From: Apostichopus japonicus
Taxonomy: Eukaryota > Echinodermata > Holothuroidea > Aspidochirotida > Stichopodidae
Direction of reading: 5' to 3'
Assembly (NCBI RefSeq): GCF_037975245.1
Contig: NC_092564.1
Location: forward strand, 21,307,984 to 21,371,983
DNA: 64,000 nt
Below, piece after piece: positions 55,442 through 64,000 of this stretch (position 1 is the first letter of the stretch; each line of letters starts with the position of its first letter). Under the pieces are notes generated by a model, which worked only from the letters and a program-made list of their open reading frames with translations, was not told where the DNA came from and did not search any database. The translations under genes were made by a program, and so were the position numbers.

Positions 55442-58132
55442 ATGTCTCACCATTTTCTTTTGTTTCAGAAGCTCCGAAAATTGATGCAGAAATCCCAGCG
55501 CTATTCTTTCCATCTTTCCAACTACAGGTTCTACTCTCTCTCTCGCATTATTCCCTCAGGTCTACAGGTCACACACCAACCAGCACTAGGGACACTCCCT
55601 CCAGGACTCCAGAGAGAGTGGAACCGAGTCTTACACAGCACCTCCATCCGTCTCATCAACATCCTCACCAAACACTGCCAATTGTCCTTAGATAGCCTCA
55701 ACGATGATATCCTGAGGCTGAAGCTTGAATTACAGTCATGCTGCACCGATGACGAATGGACTCAGTACACTAACAAAATTAACTTGTGTTTGTCTCAGCA
55801 GAACATTGCACTCACAGAAAGAAGAAATAAGAAAATGACTGACCTTCAGAAAAGACGCAAACGTACCGCTTGCAACCGTTTTAGAAGGCCCCAGACTCCA
55901 TCTGAGTCTGCACCACCATCCTCAACTGCAGTTGTTAACTTATCTTCTTCTACTCTTACCAGTGCAGACCTTAGGCTTCTCTCCAAAGGACTCAACTTCT
56001 GTCCTACTCCTCCAGCATTTGACCAAGCGGAACTGAGTCAAGATCTTACTCATTTCTTTCGCAGAATTCGCCTTCGTGAGTTTTTCCTAGATGATCCTCC
56101 AACTGAACGGGAACCCTTCTGCAAGAAAAGTTCTTGGATGCCTCCTAAGAACAGAGTCCCTGTTTTAGAAGCCTACACACAGGTCGTCAGCTCTGAGACT
56201 AACCAGTCAAACTCTCCTCTCCGCAGAACACACGACAACCTTCCAAGAGATGAGCGAACAGCACTCTCCTCACTGATGTCTCGCAGTGACATTATCATCA
56301 AGCCAGCCGACAAAGGTTCTGCAGTTGTCATCCAGGATCGACAGGATTACATCAAGGAAGCCATGCGTCATCTCTCCAACAGTGATATTTACACTCTTCT
56401 TGATTCTGATCCCACAGATATTTTCTCCCAGCAGATAAAACAGACCATCACTGATATGTACCAGCGGAACCAGATCTCTAAGAAGGCTGTTTCTTTCCTT
56501 TCTCCCACAGACTGTAAGGCAGCCAGGTTTTATCTCCTGCCCAAAATTCACAAGCCTGGTAACCCTGGTAGGCCTATCATCTCGGGCAATGGGTCCCCCA
56601 CCGAGAAGATATCCTTGTTTGTGGACCACTTCATCAAACCTCTTGTTCCTCAGATTAATTCTTATATCCATGACACTCCAGATTTCCTCAGGAAACTTGA
56701 AGATATCAAAAACCAAATCCCCAGTACAGCCATCATCGGTACTTTCGACGTCACTTCTCTGTACACTAACATCCCTCATGCTGAAGGTATCGCAGCCACG
56801 TGTGCAGCCCTGTCTAAGAAGGTCCACCCTTGTCCACCCATCTCTGACATCAAAGCTCTCATGCAACAGGTTCTCACCAAAAACAACTTCACGTTCACGG
56901 ACAAGCATTACCTTCAAAGACACGGGACAGCCATGGGAACCAGGATGGCTCCTTCCTATGCATGCCTGTTTATGTCTAGCCTTGAAGAACGCATGCTCAG
57001 TACGGCTCCCTGTCGTCCCCTTATCTGGTGGCGCTACATCGATGACATCTTCTTCATTTGGACCAGTGATGAGGATAGCCTGCTCACCTTCATCAATCAT
57101 ATCAATTCTTTCCACAGCACCATCAAATTCACCTCTGATTACTCTCACCAACAGGTTAACTTTCTCGATGTGACTGTTCGCAAGGAACACGGTTCTCTCT
57201 CCACAGACTTATACACCAAGCCCACAGACACACACCAGTATCTCCATTCTTCAAGCTGCCATCCCCGTCACTGCAAGTCTGGAATTGCCTACAGTCAAGC
57301 ACTACGTCTTCGTCGCATTTGCTCTAACAATTCCTCTTTCATTCGCCATACAGATGCTTTGGAAAAACACCTTATTGCCAGGGGCCATAGTGCCAGAAGG
57401 GTGCGTGAAGCCATTCAGAGAGTCCGCTCCCTTTCCAGATCATCTACTTTGGCAGTGAAGGACAAAAAGGGACGAGATTGCGACAACAAGCTGCCCCTCG
57501 TTGTTACTTTCCACCCAAATCTTCCTCCCCTTCAGAAAATCACCTCTAACAACCACAACATTCTCCTCACTTCAGATAGACTCCAACGAGCCATCCCTGA
57601 AAAACCCATCATCGCCTACAGACGACCACGCAACCTACGAGACCTTCTTGTACGTGCTGCTGTTCCACCTCTTACTTCTAACCCCACACCCATTCAGCAT
57701 GGTACCTTCAAATGTGATCGTACTTCGAGATGCATCGTCTGCAGCCACCACATTGTTGAATCCAATTCCATCACCAGCCACAGCATGCAACTCACACACA
57801 AGACTAAGGGTCACATCACTTGCACTACCACCAATGTCATCTATCTGATCTCTTGTAGAGTTTGCGGCATCCAGTATGTTGGCGAAACCAAAACCACCCT
57901 CAAGAAGCGTTTCTATGGTCACAGATCCACAGTCAACACCATGAAGACTGAGACCCCAGTTGGAGAACATTTTAACCTTCCCAACCATACCATTAACGAC
58001 ATGTCCCTACAGGGGATTGAATCCTTAGGTAGCCGTCCTGACCTAGTACGTATCAGCAGAGAGAGGCTCTGGATGCAACGCCTTCGTACCATTCAACCTC
58101 ATGGGCTGAACATTCAGGAAGGACATGACTAA
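55442..58132 (+). CDS. Penelope-like reverse transcriptase with GIY-YIG endonuclease, 896 aa
   Basis: This is the single protein of a Penelope-like retroelement. It copies RNA into DNA at a nick made by its own endonuclease. ATG 55442 is the first Met with coding-like sequence after it; the frame is open further upstream (from 55283), but that part looks untranslated. Order: N-terminal basic region (about 110-145), VVNLSSS domain (from ~165), LLPKIHKPG and PGRPIIS (~364), RT motif A FDVTSLYTNIP (~434), HGTAMGTRMAPSYA (~494), RYIDD catalytic box (Asp534/Asp535), a Cys/His linker (KCDRTSRCIVCSHH, ~735) and GIY-YIG (VIYLISC..GIQYVGET, 799-816; Arg823 and His827 conserved). No internal stop or frameshift; it looks intact. 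TTTCAG acceptor-like sites near 55312 and 55468 leave room for a 5' intron. Confidence 0.92.
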   Translation: MSHHFLLFQKLRKLMQKSQRYSFHLSNYRFYSLSRIIPSGLQVTHQPALGTLPPGLQREWNRVLHSTSIRLINILTKHCQLSLDSLNDDILRLKLELQSCCTDDEWTQYTNKINLCLSQQNIALTERRNKKMTDLQKRRKRTACNRFRRPQTPSESAPPSSTAVVNLSSSTLTSADLRLLSKGLNFCPTPPAFDQAELSQDLTHFFRRIRLREFFLDDPPTEREPFCKKSSWMPPKNRVPVLEAYTQVVSSETNQSNSPLRRTHDNLPRDERTALSSLMSRSDIIIKPADKGSAVVIQDRQDYIKEAMRHLSNSDIYTLLDSDPTDIFSQQIKQTITDMYQRNQISKKAVSFLSPTDCKAARFYLLPKIHKPGNPGRPIISGNGSPTEKISLFVDHFIKPLVPQINSYIHDTPDFLRKLEDIKNQIPSTAIIGTFDVTSLYTNIPHAEGIAATCAALSKKVHPCPPISDIKALMQQVLTKNNFTFTDKHYLQRHGTAMGTRMAPSYACLFMSSLEERMLSTAPCRPLIWWRYIDDIFFIWTSDEDSLLTFINHINSFHSTIKFTSDYSHQQVNFLDVTVRKEHGSLSTDLYTKPTDTHQYLHSSSCHPRHCKSGIAYSQALRLRRICSNNSSFIRHTDALEKHLIARGHSARRVREAIQRVRSLSRSSTLAVKDKKGRDCDNKLPLVVTFHPNLPPLQKITSNNHNILLTSDRLQRAIPEKPIIAYRRPRNLRDLLVRAAVPPLTSNPTPIQHGTFKCDRTSRCIVCSHHIVESNSITSHSMQLTHKTKGHITCTTTNVIYLISCRVCGIQYVGETKTTLKKRFYGHRSTVNTMKTETPVGEHFNLPNHTINDMSLQGIESLGSRPDLVRISRERLWMQRLRTIQPHGLNIQEGHD

Positions 58133-58443
58133 CTTTCCTCTGTTCCCTACTCCTTCTCCCCTTTCTCCCTTCCCCCCCCCCCTTTCACTCTTCCTCTTAC
58201 AGCTCTCTTCCCCTCCATTTTTCTTCACACCTTTCTGTCTTTGTCCCTCTCCAGTTTATTCCTCACCCTGTGCCTTTAATCCTCTCTTTGTCCCTCCACA
58301 GTTTATCTCCTTCCTCTCCTCTTCTCCTGTTGCTTTCTACTTATAATCCCCTTTCATCCATCTCATTGTGTTCACCGTGCTCATTAACCTGTCTGTATTC
58401 TGTGCGTGTTTTTGTCCCCTCTGTTACTGTAACTTGTCATTTA

Positions 58444-58482
58444 GCCTCTGAAGAAGATCCTGCTAGGATCGAAACGTCAGGC
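58444..58482 (+). ncRNA. Hammerhead ribozyme (3' end of full unit)
   Basis: Identical to the motif at 55193-55231, at the same distance after the ORF. Together the two would excise a unit-length RNA from a tandem transcript. Confidence 0.88.
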
Positions 58483-58572
58483 CAACTTACTTTTACACAT
58501 TCTATTACACAGGCTCTCTAGTGGATAAGCAGTTTGCTAACAGTTTTATTTCATTTTGTTAGAAAGATGAAT

Positions 58573-60002
58573 AACAGATGGACAACAGCTAGATAGATTG
58601 ACAGAGTGAAGATTCTGAGTCACAATAGTTCAAGTGGCATAGCTTGTTCGAGCTAAAAGTAACATTCCAATATGGGGGAGTCTTTCGAATATCCAGTTGC
58701 TCAGACTTACACTAGTACTTTACATACACTGTGCTTGATCTCCATTAACCAGGTGCCACTCCATTAAATATGGAATAACAACATTTTGCTCCAGAGTCTC
58801 CGTTCATACAATACCATGATGGCAACTTCCATAGACCAGTCATGGAACCATGCAAAATATTTTGTGTGTCTTTGAGTGCAGCTTAACTTTCCTTTCCAAT
58901 GTTTTTTGGTTGTGCTTCTATACTGCTAGTACTATCTTTTTTATCAGCATGTTAACGATCATTGACATCTACTGCCAGGGTGTGTTGTCAGTAAACCATC
59001 TTTTGAAAGATTAAGGCCAGACTGGATAGTCATTGGACGGACAAATCTTGACTACTTCATTATTAATGATCTTTGGTCACCCTTAATTAACTAAATTCTG
59101 TTTTCAATTAGCTATGATTTTGAAATGGCCAATGACCAACTGCATCAGAACTGATGATGGAATGCAAGTTCTTGATTATTTGACCAAATGCTTTTGAATG
59201 ACATATGAAGTTCTCTTGGATCTCATGCTGATCACCTGTCACAATTTTATTAAAATAGCTCAACACCTTGTCCAAGGATCTAAATCACTGCAGTTTACAA
59301 AGTCATTACAAACTGAGGGCTTCCAATTTCATCCACAAAAGTCCACGAAATATGTACTGTATAGCCTAGTGCTGAAGAACATGTGGAGTGAGTACTTGGT
59401 AATAATAATATATATTTCAAAATTGCAGACAATACGCTGCACATTGTTATACAGTGTACAGAGGACAAACAAAGGGGCATTAGACATATTGTGAATCGCC
59501 TTTGGGAAAGCACGACACCCCTCCCCTTGGATCCACCAGTACAAAGCTAAGTATTGATCCTAGGCTTTAGGGTACTAATAATTATTAAAATACCAGAGTG
59601 AATTGCCGTGCATGACACTGGCAGTACAGTTTGCAGGACTAAGTAAGGCTAACACAGTTACATTCCTAAAATACAGTTACGCCTAGTAGTAGTAGTACTA
59701 GTAGTAACTACAGTAGTTAATACTATGCCTACTACTAGTTATAGGTAGGCTATATCGAAATTCGGACTTCTCCATCACTTCCAAAGCGCCCAAATCGACC
59801 GCTCGCCATTTCTCTATTTCTATGCTCCTTCACCTTGACTATACACGCTTGAAGTCGGGCTGGAAGTCGCCATTCTTCTCGTATACGCTTTGCACTTTGT
59901 TTACATCTATGGGCGCAGACATCTTGATTTGGGGTGCTTGGCAGCGATTGGCTGAAACCCCAAACCTTCTTTAAGATCTATTTTGATTGGTGCTAACATA
60001 CT
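58573..60002. other. No gene recognised
   Basis: AT-rich with short ORFs (for example 59198-59494) lacking motifs, and a CTAGTAGTA-rich low-complexity patch at 59685-59740. 59950-60002 is homologous in inverse orientation to 3404-3480. Confidence 0.4.
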
Positions 60003-60182
60003 GTGACACCGTCACCCTCCAAGGCTTGGGAAGTGTCATTTCCGATGATCTAGGAGGCCTTTTAGCTAACAAAAAAACAACTCATGGTGGCGCTTCGCTT
60101 AGATAGTAACAAGACGCCCTCCCAGGAATCGGTCAAGCCCCCCAGCGCCGCCCCACTGAAAAAAATCCTGGCTACGCCACTG
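60003..60182 (-). repeat. hAT-like right-end fragment with recurrent module
   Basis: Ends TGGCTACGCCACTG (60169-60182), the reverse complement of the local CAGTGGCGTAGCC hAT end. It contains on the minus strand the CTATCTAAGCGAAGCGCCACC module and GATCTAGGAGG. The matching left end and target duplication (expected ACATCCAC) were not found, so it is truncated or rearranged. Confidence 0.55.
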
Positions 60183-60192
60183 ACATCCACAG

Positions 60193-60277
60193 AGACTTTG
60201 CAATTGACGTTGATGCTGTGCTGAAGAAATTTGCATCAGATGGCAATCGTCGGATAGCTCTCGTCTTCTCTTATTAG
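60193..60277 (+). other. Possible terminal exon remnant
   Basis: After an acceptor-like CCACAG, 27 codons (DFAIDVDAVLKKFASDGNRR...) run to TAG with coding-like composition. I do not recognise the sequence. It may be a host gene's last exon or chance. Confidence 0.2.
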
Positions 60278-60530
60278 GCTAACTTAAACATTTACTAGTT
60301 ACAGTTGTATCAAAGACAATTACTGGCTATAGTTGTATCAAAGACATTTCTGACCTATCTTTGTATCTACAAGTATCAGAAGTTGAAAAGTAAGACTACT
60401 CTGTACATGTACCTTGCTAATTTTAAATACATTATGTAGTATTGCATTACGTACTATTTTAACTCGTTTGTTTTTGGGTTTAAAAGTGATATTGAATGAG
60501 GTGTCTCAAGTTATCATGAGGCCAGGGAAC
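60278..60530. other. Flank of LTR element, nothing seen
   Basis: AT-rich, with a duplicated AGTTGTATCAAAGACA at 60302-60345. Confidence 0.35.
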
Positions 60531-60663
60531 TGTCACATATTGTACTAGCATAGCGCCATCCTTATGTTTGATTATGTTAATCTGTTAATATGATATCACC
60601 GATACCCAGAGGCAATACACAGGCAGTTATCTTAAGAACGTCTTGGTGTCTTGATTACCTACA
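60531..60663 (+). repeat. Likely 5' LTR of Ty3/gypsy element (133 bp)
   Basis: Begins TGTCACATATTG and ends CCTACA, five bases before the primer-binding site. The TG...CA ends and position are right for an LTR, but the 3' LTR lies outside the window, so the left boundary is provisional. Confidence 0.5.
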
Positions 60664-60668
60664 CGATA

Positions 60669-60679
60669 TGGTGTCAGAA
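60669..60679 (+). promoter_or_regulatory. Primer-binding site
   Basis: TGGTGTCAGAA starts with the TGG complementary to the universal tRNA 3' CCA and stands between LTR and gag, as in Mag-like gypsy elements. The tRNA species was not determined. Confidence 0.6.
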
Positions 60680-60699
60680 ATTGAACCAAATACGCCAAA

Positions 60700-63336
60700 A
60701 TGGAACAGTTAAAGCCGCCAGATGGTTTAAGTTTTGAAGGAAACGTTTCCGTGAATTGGAAAAAATGGATTAAGAGATTTGAGCTGTATTTGTTAGCTAC
60801 AGGGAGTGATAAAAAGGACTCTAAGCTCCAAGCCTCGTTGTTCCTATATGTGTTAGGAGAAAGTGCACTCGGGGTGTATAACTCCTTCAAGTTCGAAAAG
60901 GAATCGGATAAATTCGACCTGGAAGTGTTGAAACAAAAGTTTCAGGACTATTGTAGCCCGAGAAAAAATATTACGTATGAACGGCACCAATTCTTCTCGC
61001 GACAACAACAGGAAAATGAAAGTATTGACCAGTATGTCACGGACCTTCGTAACAAAAGCGCAACTTGCGAGTTCGGAGATTTGAACGATAGCCTGATTCG
61101 CGATAGAATTGTGTGTGGTATTCGAAGTGACAGTTTGCGTGAACGAATGTTACGGGAACCAGACATAAAACTTGACACTGCGATAAACATGTGTAGAGCG
61201 GCGGAAGGGTCTAAAACACAGGTGAAAAATCTTGGAATTACTAAAAAGGAAAAAATGTGTTATGCAGCTGCCTTGAACTATCAGAATAAAGGTAACAAGA
61301 ACCATGCTAACTCTACTGTTACTTATACTAGACCTACTCGTGACAGTGATAAACCAAAACAATTCAAATGTAAAAGGTGTGCTACCACACATGGCCCACG
61401 GGAATGTCCGGCATATGTGAAAAACTGTAGTAACTGCAACAAGTTTGGACATTTCGCAAAGTGCTGTCGTTTTGAAAGAAGGGTTAATGTCATTGAGGAC
61501 AGCTATACCAGTGAAAGTGAAACGGAACTGTTTTTAGACACAGTGTATACAATTAATGACATTACAACAGGCAATGAATGGCTGGTCGATATGGCAGTAG
61601 GAAAACAAAAAGTTCAGTTCAAAATGGACACGGGAGCACAGGCGAACATTCTGCCTTTCTCCTTCTACAAGAAAGCAGCAAATGGAAAAGCATTGCACAA
61701 AACCAGAGTGAAACTCTCAACATATTCAGGTGAAACACTTCCTGTTTTAGGGAAATGCATGTTGATGTGCAAACATAATGGACAGAACGTCAACACAGAA
61801 TTTCTGGTGGTAAATATGAAATCACAACCCATACTGGGATTACAAAGCTGTGAGAAATTTGGATTAATTCAAAGGGTCATGGACATAAGCGACAAAACAC
61901 CCGAGGATGAAACCAACAGTCTTTGTTTGGAGGACTATGCAGATGTGTTCTCCGGCATAGGATGTTTACAGGAAGAGCATCGCATTGAAGTGGATCCAGA
62001 AGCCAAGCCAATTGTCCATCCACCAAGAAAAGTGCCAGTTGCCTTACGGAAACAGCTGCGCAAAGAACTAGATGTAATGGAAATGGACAATATCATTGAA
62101 AAAGTGGAAAGTCCCACTGACTGGGTCAATTCCCTAGTCATTGTTGAAAAATCAAATGGTAGGTTAAGAATCTGTCTAGATCCTCAGGACCATAATAAAG
62201 CCATAAAAAGGGAACATTTTCAGTTACCAACAGTGGATGAAATTACCAGTAACCTGACTGGGGCCCAGTTTTTCTCAGTGCTTGATGCCAACCAGGGCTT
62301 TTGACAAATTCCCCTTGATCAGGAAAGTGCCAAATTATGCACTTTTAACACACCCTTTGGAAGGTACAAATTTTTAAGGCTGCCATTTGGCATCCATAGT
62401 GCACCAGAGGTATTCCACAAAACGGTTGCCCAACTATTTGAAGGCATAGAAGGTGTACACACGTACATTGATGATATCTTGGTGTGGGGCAAAACACGCA
62501 CTGAACATGACAATAGATTGCGTCAAGTTCTTGAAAAAGCTAAGGATCACAACCTTAAATTGAACAAAGACAAATGCAAGATAGGTCTAACTGAAATCAA
62601 ATACATAGGCCACATTCTAACCAAAGATGGCATGAAGCCAGACCCCGACAAAATTGAGGCTCTCACACAACTCCCAAAACCAGAATCTAGGAAGGATCTA
62701 GAGAGGTTCTTAGGTATGATACAGTACCTGGGAAAATTTTTACCAGACCTGTCACAAGAATCAGCACCTCTACGAGTGCTGCTCAAAAAGGAAATTGAAT
62801 GGCATTGGGACACTGAACAAGAACAATGTTTTCAAAGACTGAAAGAACTCGCCACAAAGGCACCAGTACTTCGATATTTTGATATTGATAAACCTGTGAA
62901 AATTTCAGTAGATGCTTCTCAGAAGGGACTGGGAGCAATGTTGTTACAAGAGGAACATCCAGTGGCTTATGCGTCAAGGTCATTGACCCCGACTCAACAG
63001 GGGTATGCACAAATTGAAAAAGAAATGCTTGCCATCGTGTACGGGTGTGAAAAATTCCACCAATATATCTATGGCAAAGAGGTTCTGGTTGAATCTGACC
63101 ATAAGCCCCTTGAGGCTATAGTGAGAAAACCTCTTGTGTCAGCACCTCCCAGAATTCAAAGATTGTTGATGCGGGTTCAACGTTATAATCTCAAGATTGA
63201 ATACAAACCAGGTAAAGAGATGTACATTGCTGATACTCTCTCCAGGGCCTATTTAGAGGTAGATCAGACACATGATGAATTTGACAAAGAAATTGAACTT
63301 GTAGTCCACACATTGGTGACCAACTCAGTTTATTGA
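60700..63336 (+). pseudogene. Ty3/gypsy (Mag-like) gag-pol, interrupted
   Basis: A single gag-pol frame starts at ATG 60700. Gag (about 1-200) is followed by a zinc-knuckle region with CKRC at 224 and a CCHC box (Cys243, Cys246, His251, Cys256). A retropepsin DTGA (Asp310), RT with YIDD (Asp591/Asp592) and RNase H follow. An in-frame TGA at 62302-62304 (codon 535) interrupts RT where the family usually has Trp. The same frame continues cleanly to a stop at 63334. The integrase lies in another frame from 63329, so a frameshift separates them. Everything else is well preserved, so decay is recent. It makes virus-like-particle proteins and copies the element's RNA in related intact elements. Confidence 0.88.
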
Positions 63337-64000
63337 TGAAACTAGAAAAGATCTGATCCTGCAAAAACTCAAAGAGGTCACTGAGGAAGGGTGGCCAGCA
63401 AGTAAATCAGCTGTGCCTGATGAGATAAAAGAGTATTGGGATTACAAAGAAGAAATAAATATTGCTGAAGATATGCTATTTAAGGGTGAAAAACTCATTG
63501 TTCCCACCTCCCTCAGAAACGAAACATTGGTCAAAATTCATGAAGGTCACCAGGGGATAGAAAGGTGCAAAAGAAGGGGAAGGGAAGTAGTATTTTGGCC
63601 CAGAATGATGAGTCAAATTGTTGACATGGTTTTAAAATGTTCTACATGTTTGATGTACCAAAACGCAAATGCCAAAGAACCCCTTCAGCCTCACCCAATA
63701 CCAAATAGGCCATGGGAGACGGTAGGAACTGATTTGTTTTACCTGGAAAACAAAACATTCTTGTTAGTAGTAGACTATTATTCAAAGTTTGTAGAAGTCT
63801 CTGAGTTAAGACAGACAACTAGTGAAGGTGTAGTCAATAGCCTAAAGGCTATATTTGCCAGACATGGAATACCGGACAAAGTGGTGTCGGACAATGGGCC
63901 ACGATTTTCAAGTCAGGTGTTTAAGCATTTTGCACAAGTCTGGCAGTTCAATCATGCAACCTCTAGTCCTACTTATCCACAATCAAATGGGATGGCAGAA
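63329..64000 (+). pseudogene. Ty3/gypsy integrase, partial (window edge)
   Basis: A frame offset by one base from gag-pol encodes the integrase: a zinc-binding region with HEGHQG and CSTCLMYQ, then the catalytic core with GTDLF (first Asp), SDNGP (second Asp) and a Glu in the very last codon of the window (GMAE). All three DDE residues are therefore visible. There are no internal stops. The C-terminal part and 3' LTR are outside the window. Without the frameshift near 63325-63335 it would be the end of the same polyprotein. Confidence 0.88.

Larger units (their letters stand above)
51019..58572. mobile_element. Penelope-like element insertion (inverted + tandem copies)
   Basis: The same 13-mer TAGAAAGATGAAT stands at 51019-51031 and 58560-58572, bracketing the whole complex. 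Inside are a minus-strand 5'-truncated copy (to about 53770), a forward copy truncated to begin within the RT (53771-55308), and a full forward unit (55309-58559). Head-to-tail partial copies with an inverted fragment are a known habit of Penelope-like elements. The single duplication means the whole arrangement arrived in one insertion. Copies are nearly identical, suggesting recent activity. Confidence 0.88.

Noticed and set aside
59148-59170. Further hammerhead candidate (CTGATGA at 59149)
   Set aside because: No GAAA and no stem II/III partners follow; chance match to the core.

Overview
The window is eukaryotic intergenic DNA built almost entirely of transposable elements. It is AT-rich, has introns with GT-AG borders, microsatellites and many nested non-autonomous transposons, and I recognise no host gene with confidence. 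Several things suggest a marine invertebrate, perhaps an echinoderm or another non-vertebrate deuterostome: the many hAT elements with CAGTGGCGTAGCC-like ends, a Penelope-like element with hammerhead ribozymes, a tnp2/DUF4806 DNA transposon and a Mag-like Ty3/gypsy element. The taxon is an inference, not something the sequence proves.

Layout. Positions 1-3549 are non-coding, with a hAT transposase relic and short tandem duplications. Positions 3550-10568 are a foldback-type element: long inverted ends carrying about 15 (left) and 4 (right) copies of a ~180-bp satellite, with a nested hAT (8352-9635). Positions 10569-25312 are gene-poor, with dispersed repeats, microsatellites, a tRNA-derived SINE head and two hAT elements with 8-bp target duplications (18688-19384 and 22235-23363). 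Positions 25313-26920 are a nested palindromic element full of ACGTACGT repeats and a 32-bp-stem hairpin.

The central structure is a single DNA transposon of about 22.7 kb (27718-50466). It has 38-bp terminal inverted repeats, subterminal arrays rich in ACGTCG, a tnp2-type (CACTA/EnSpm-like) transposase exon (42148-43606) and a complete six-exon DUF4806 gene (43722-46872, 340 codons in frame). It splits a non-LTR reverse transcriptase, whose two halves lie at 26958-27717 and 50467-50600. Removing the element and one copy of a 2-bp duplication restores the reading frame. The transposon has itself been invaded by two inverted 2.1-kb hAT-like elements (31611-33705 and 35976-38190), smaller hATs and GGGCCC-rich repeats.

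Positions 51019-58572 hold a Penelope-like retroelement inserted as one event, flanked by a 13-bp duplication. It consists of an inverted 5'-truncated copy, a forward truncated copy and a full copy (896-aa RT plus GIY-YIG). A hammerhead ribozyme sits in each of the three units. From about 60531 to the end lies a Ty3/gypsy LTR retrotransposon (LTR, primer-binding site, gag-pol with one stop and one frameshift, integrase), cut by the window edge.
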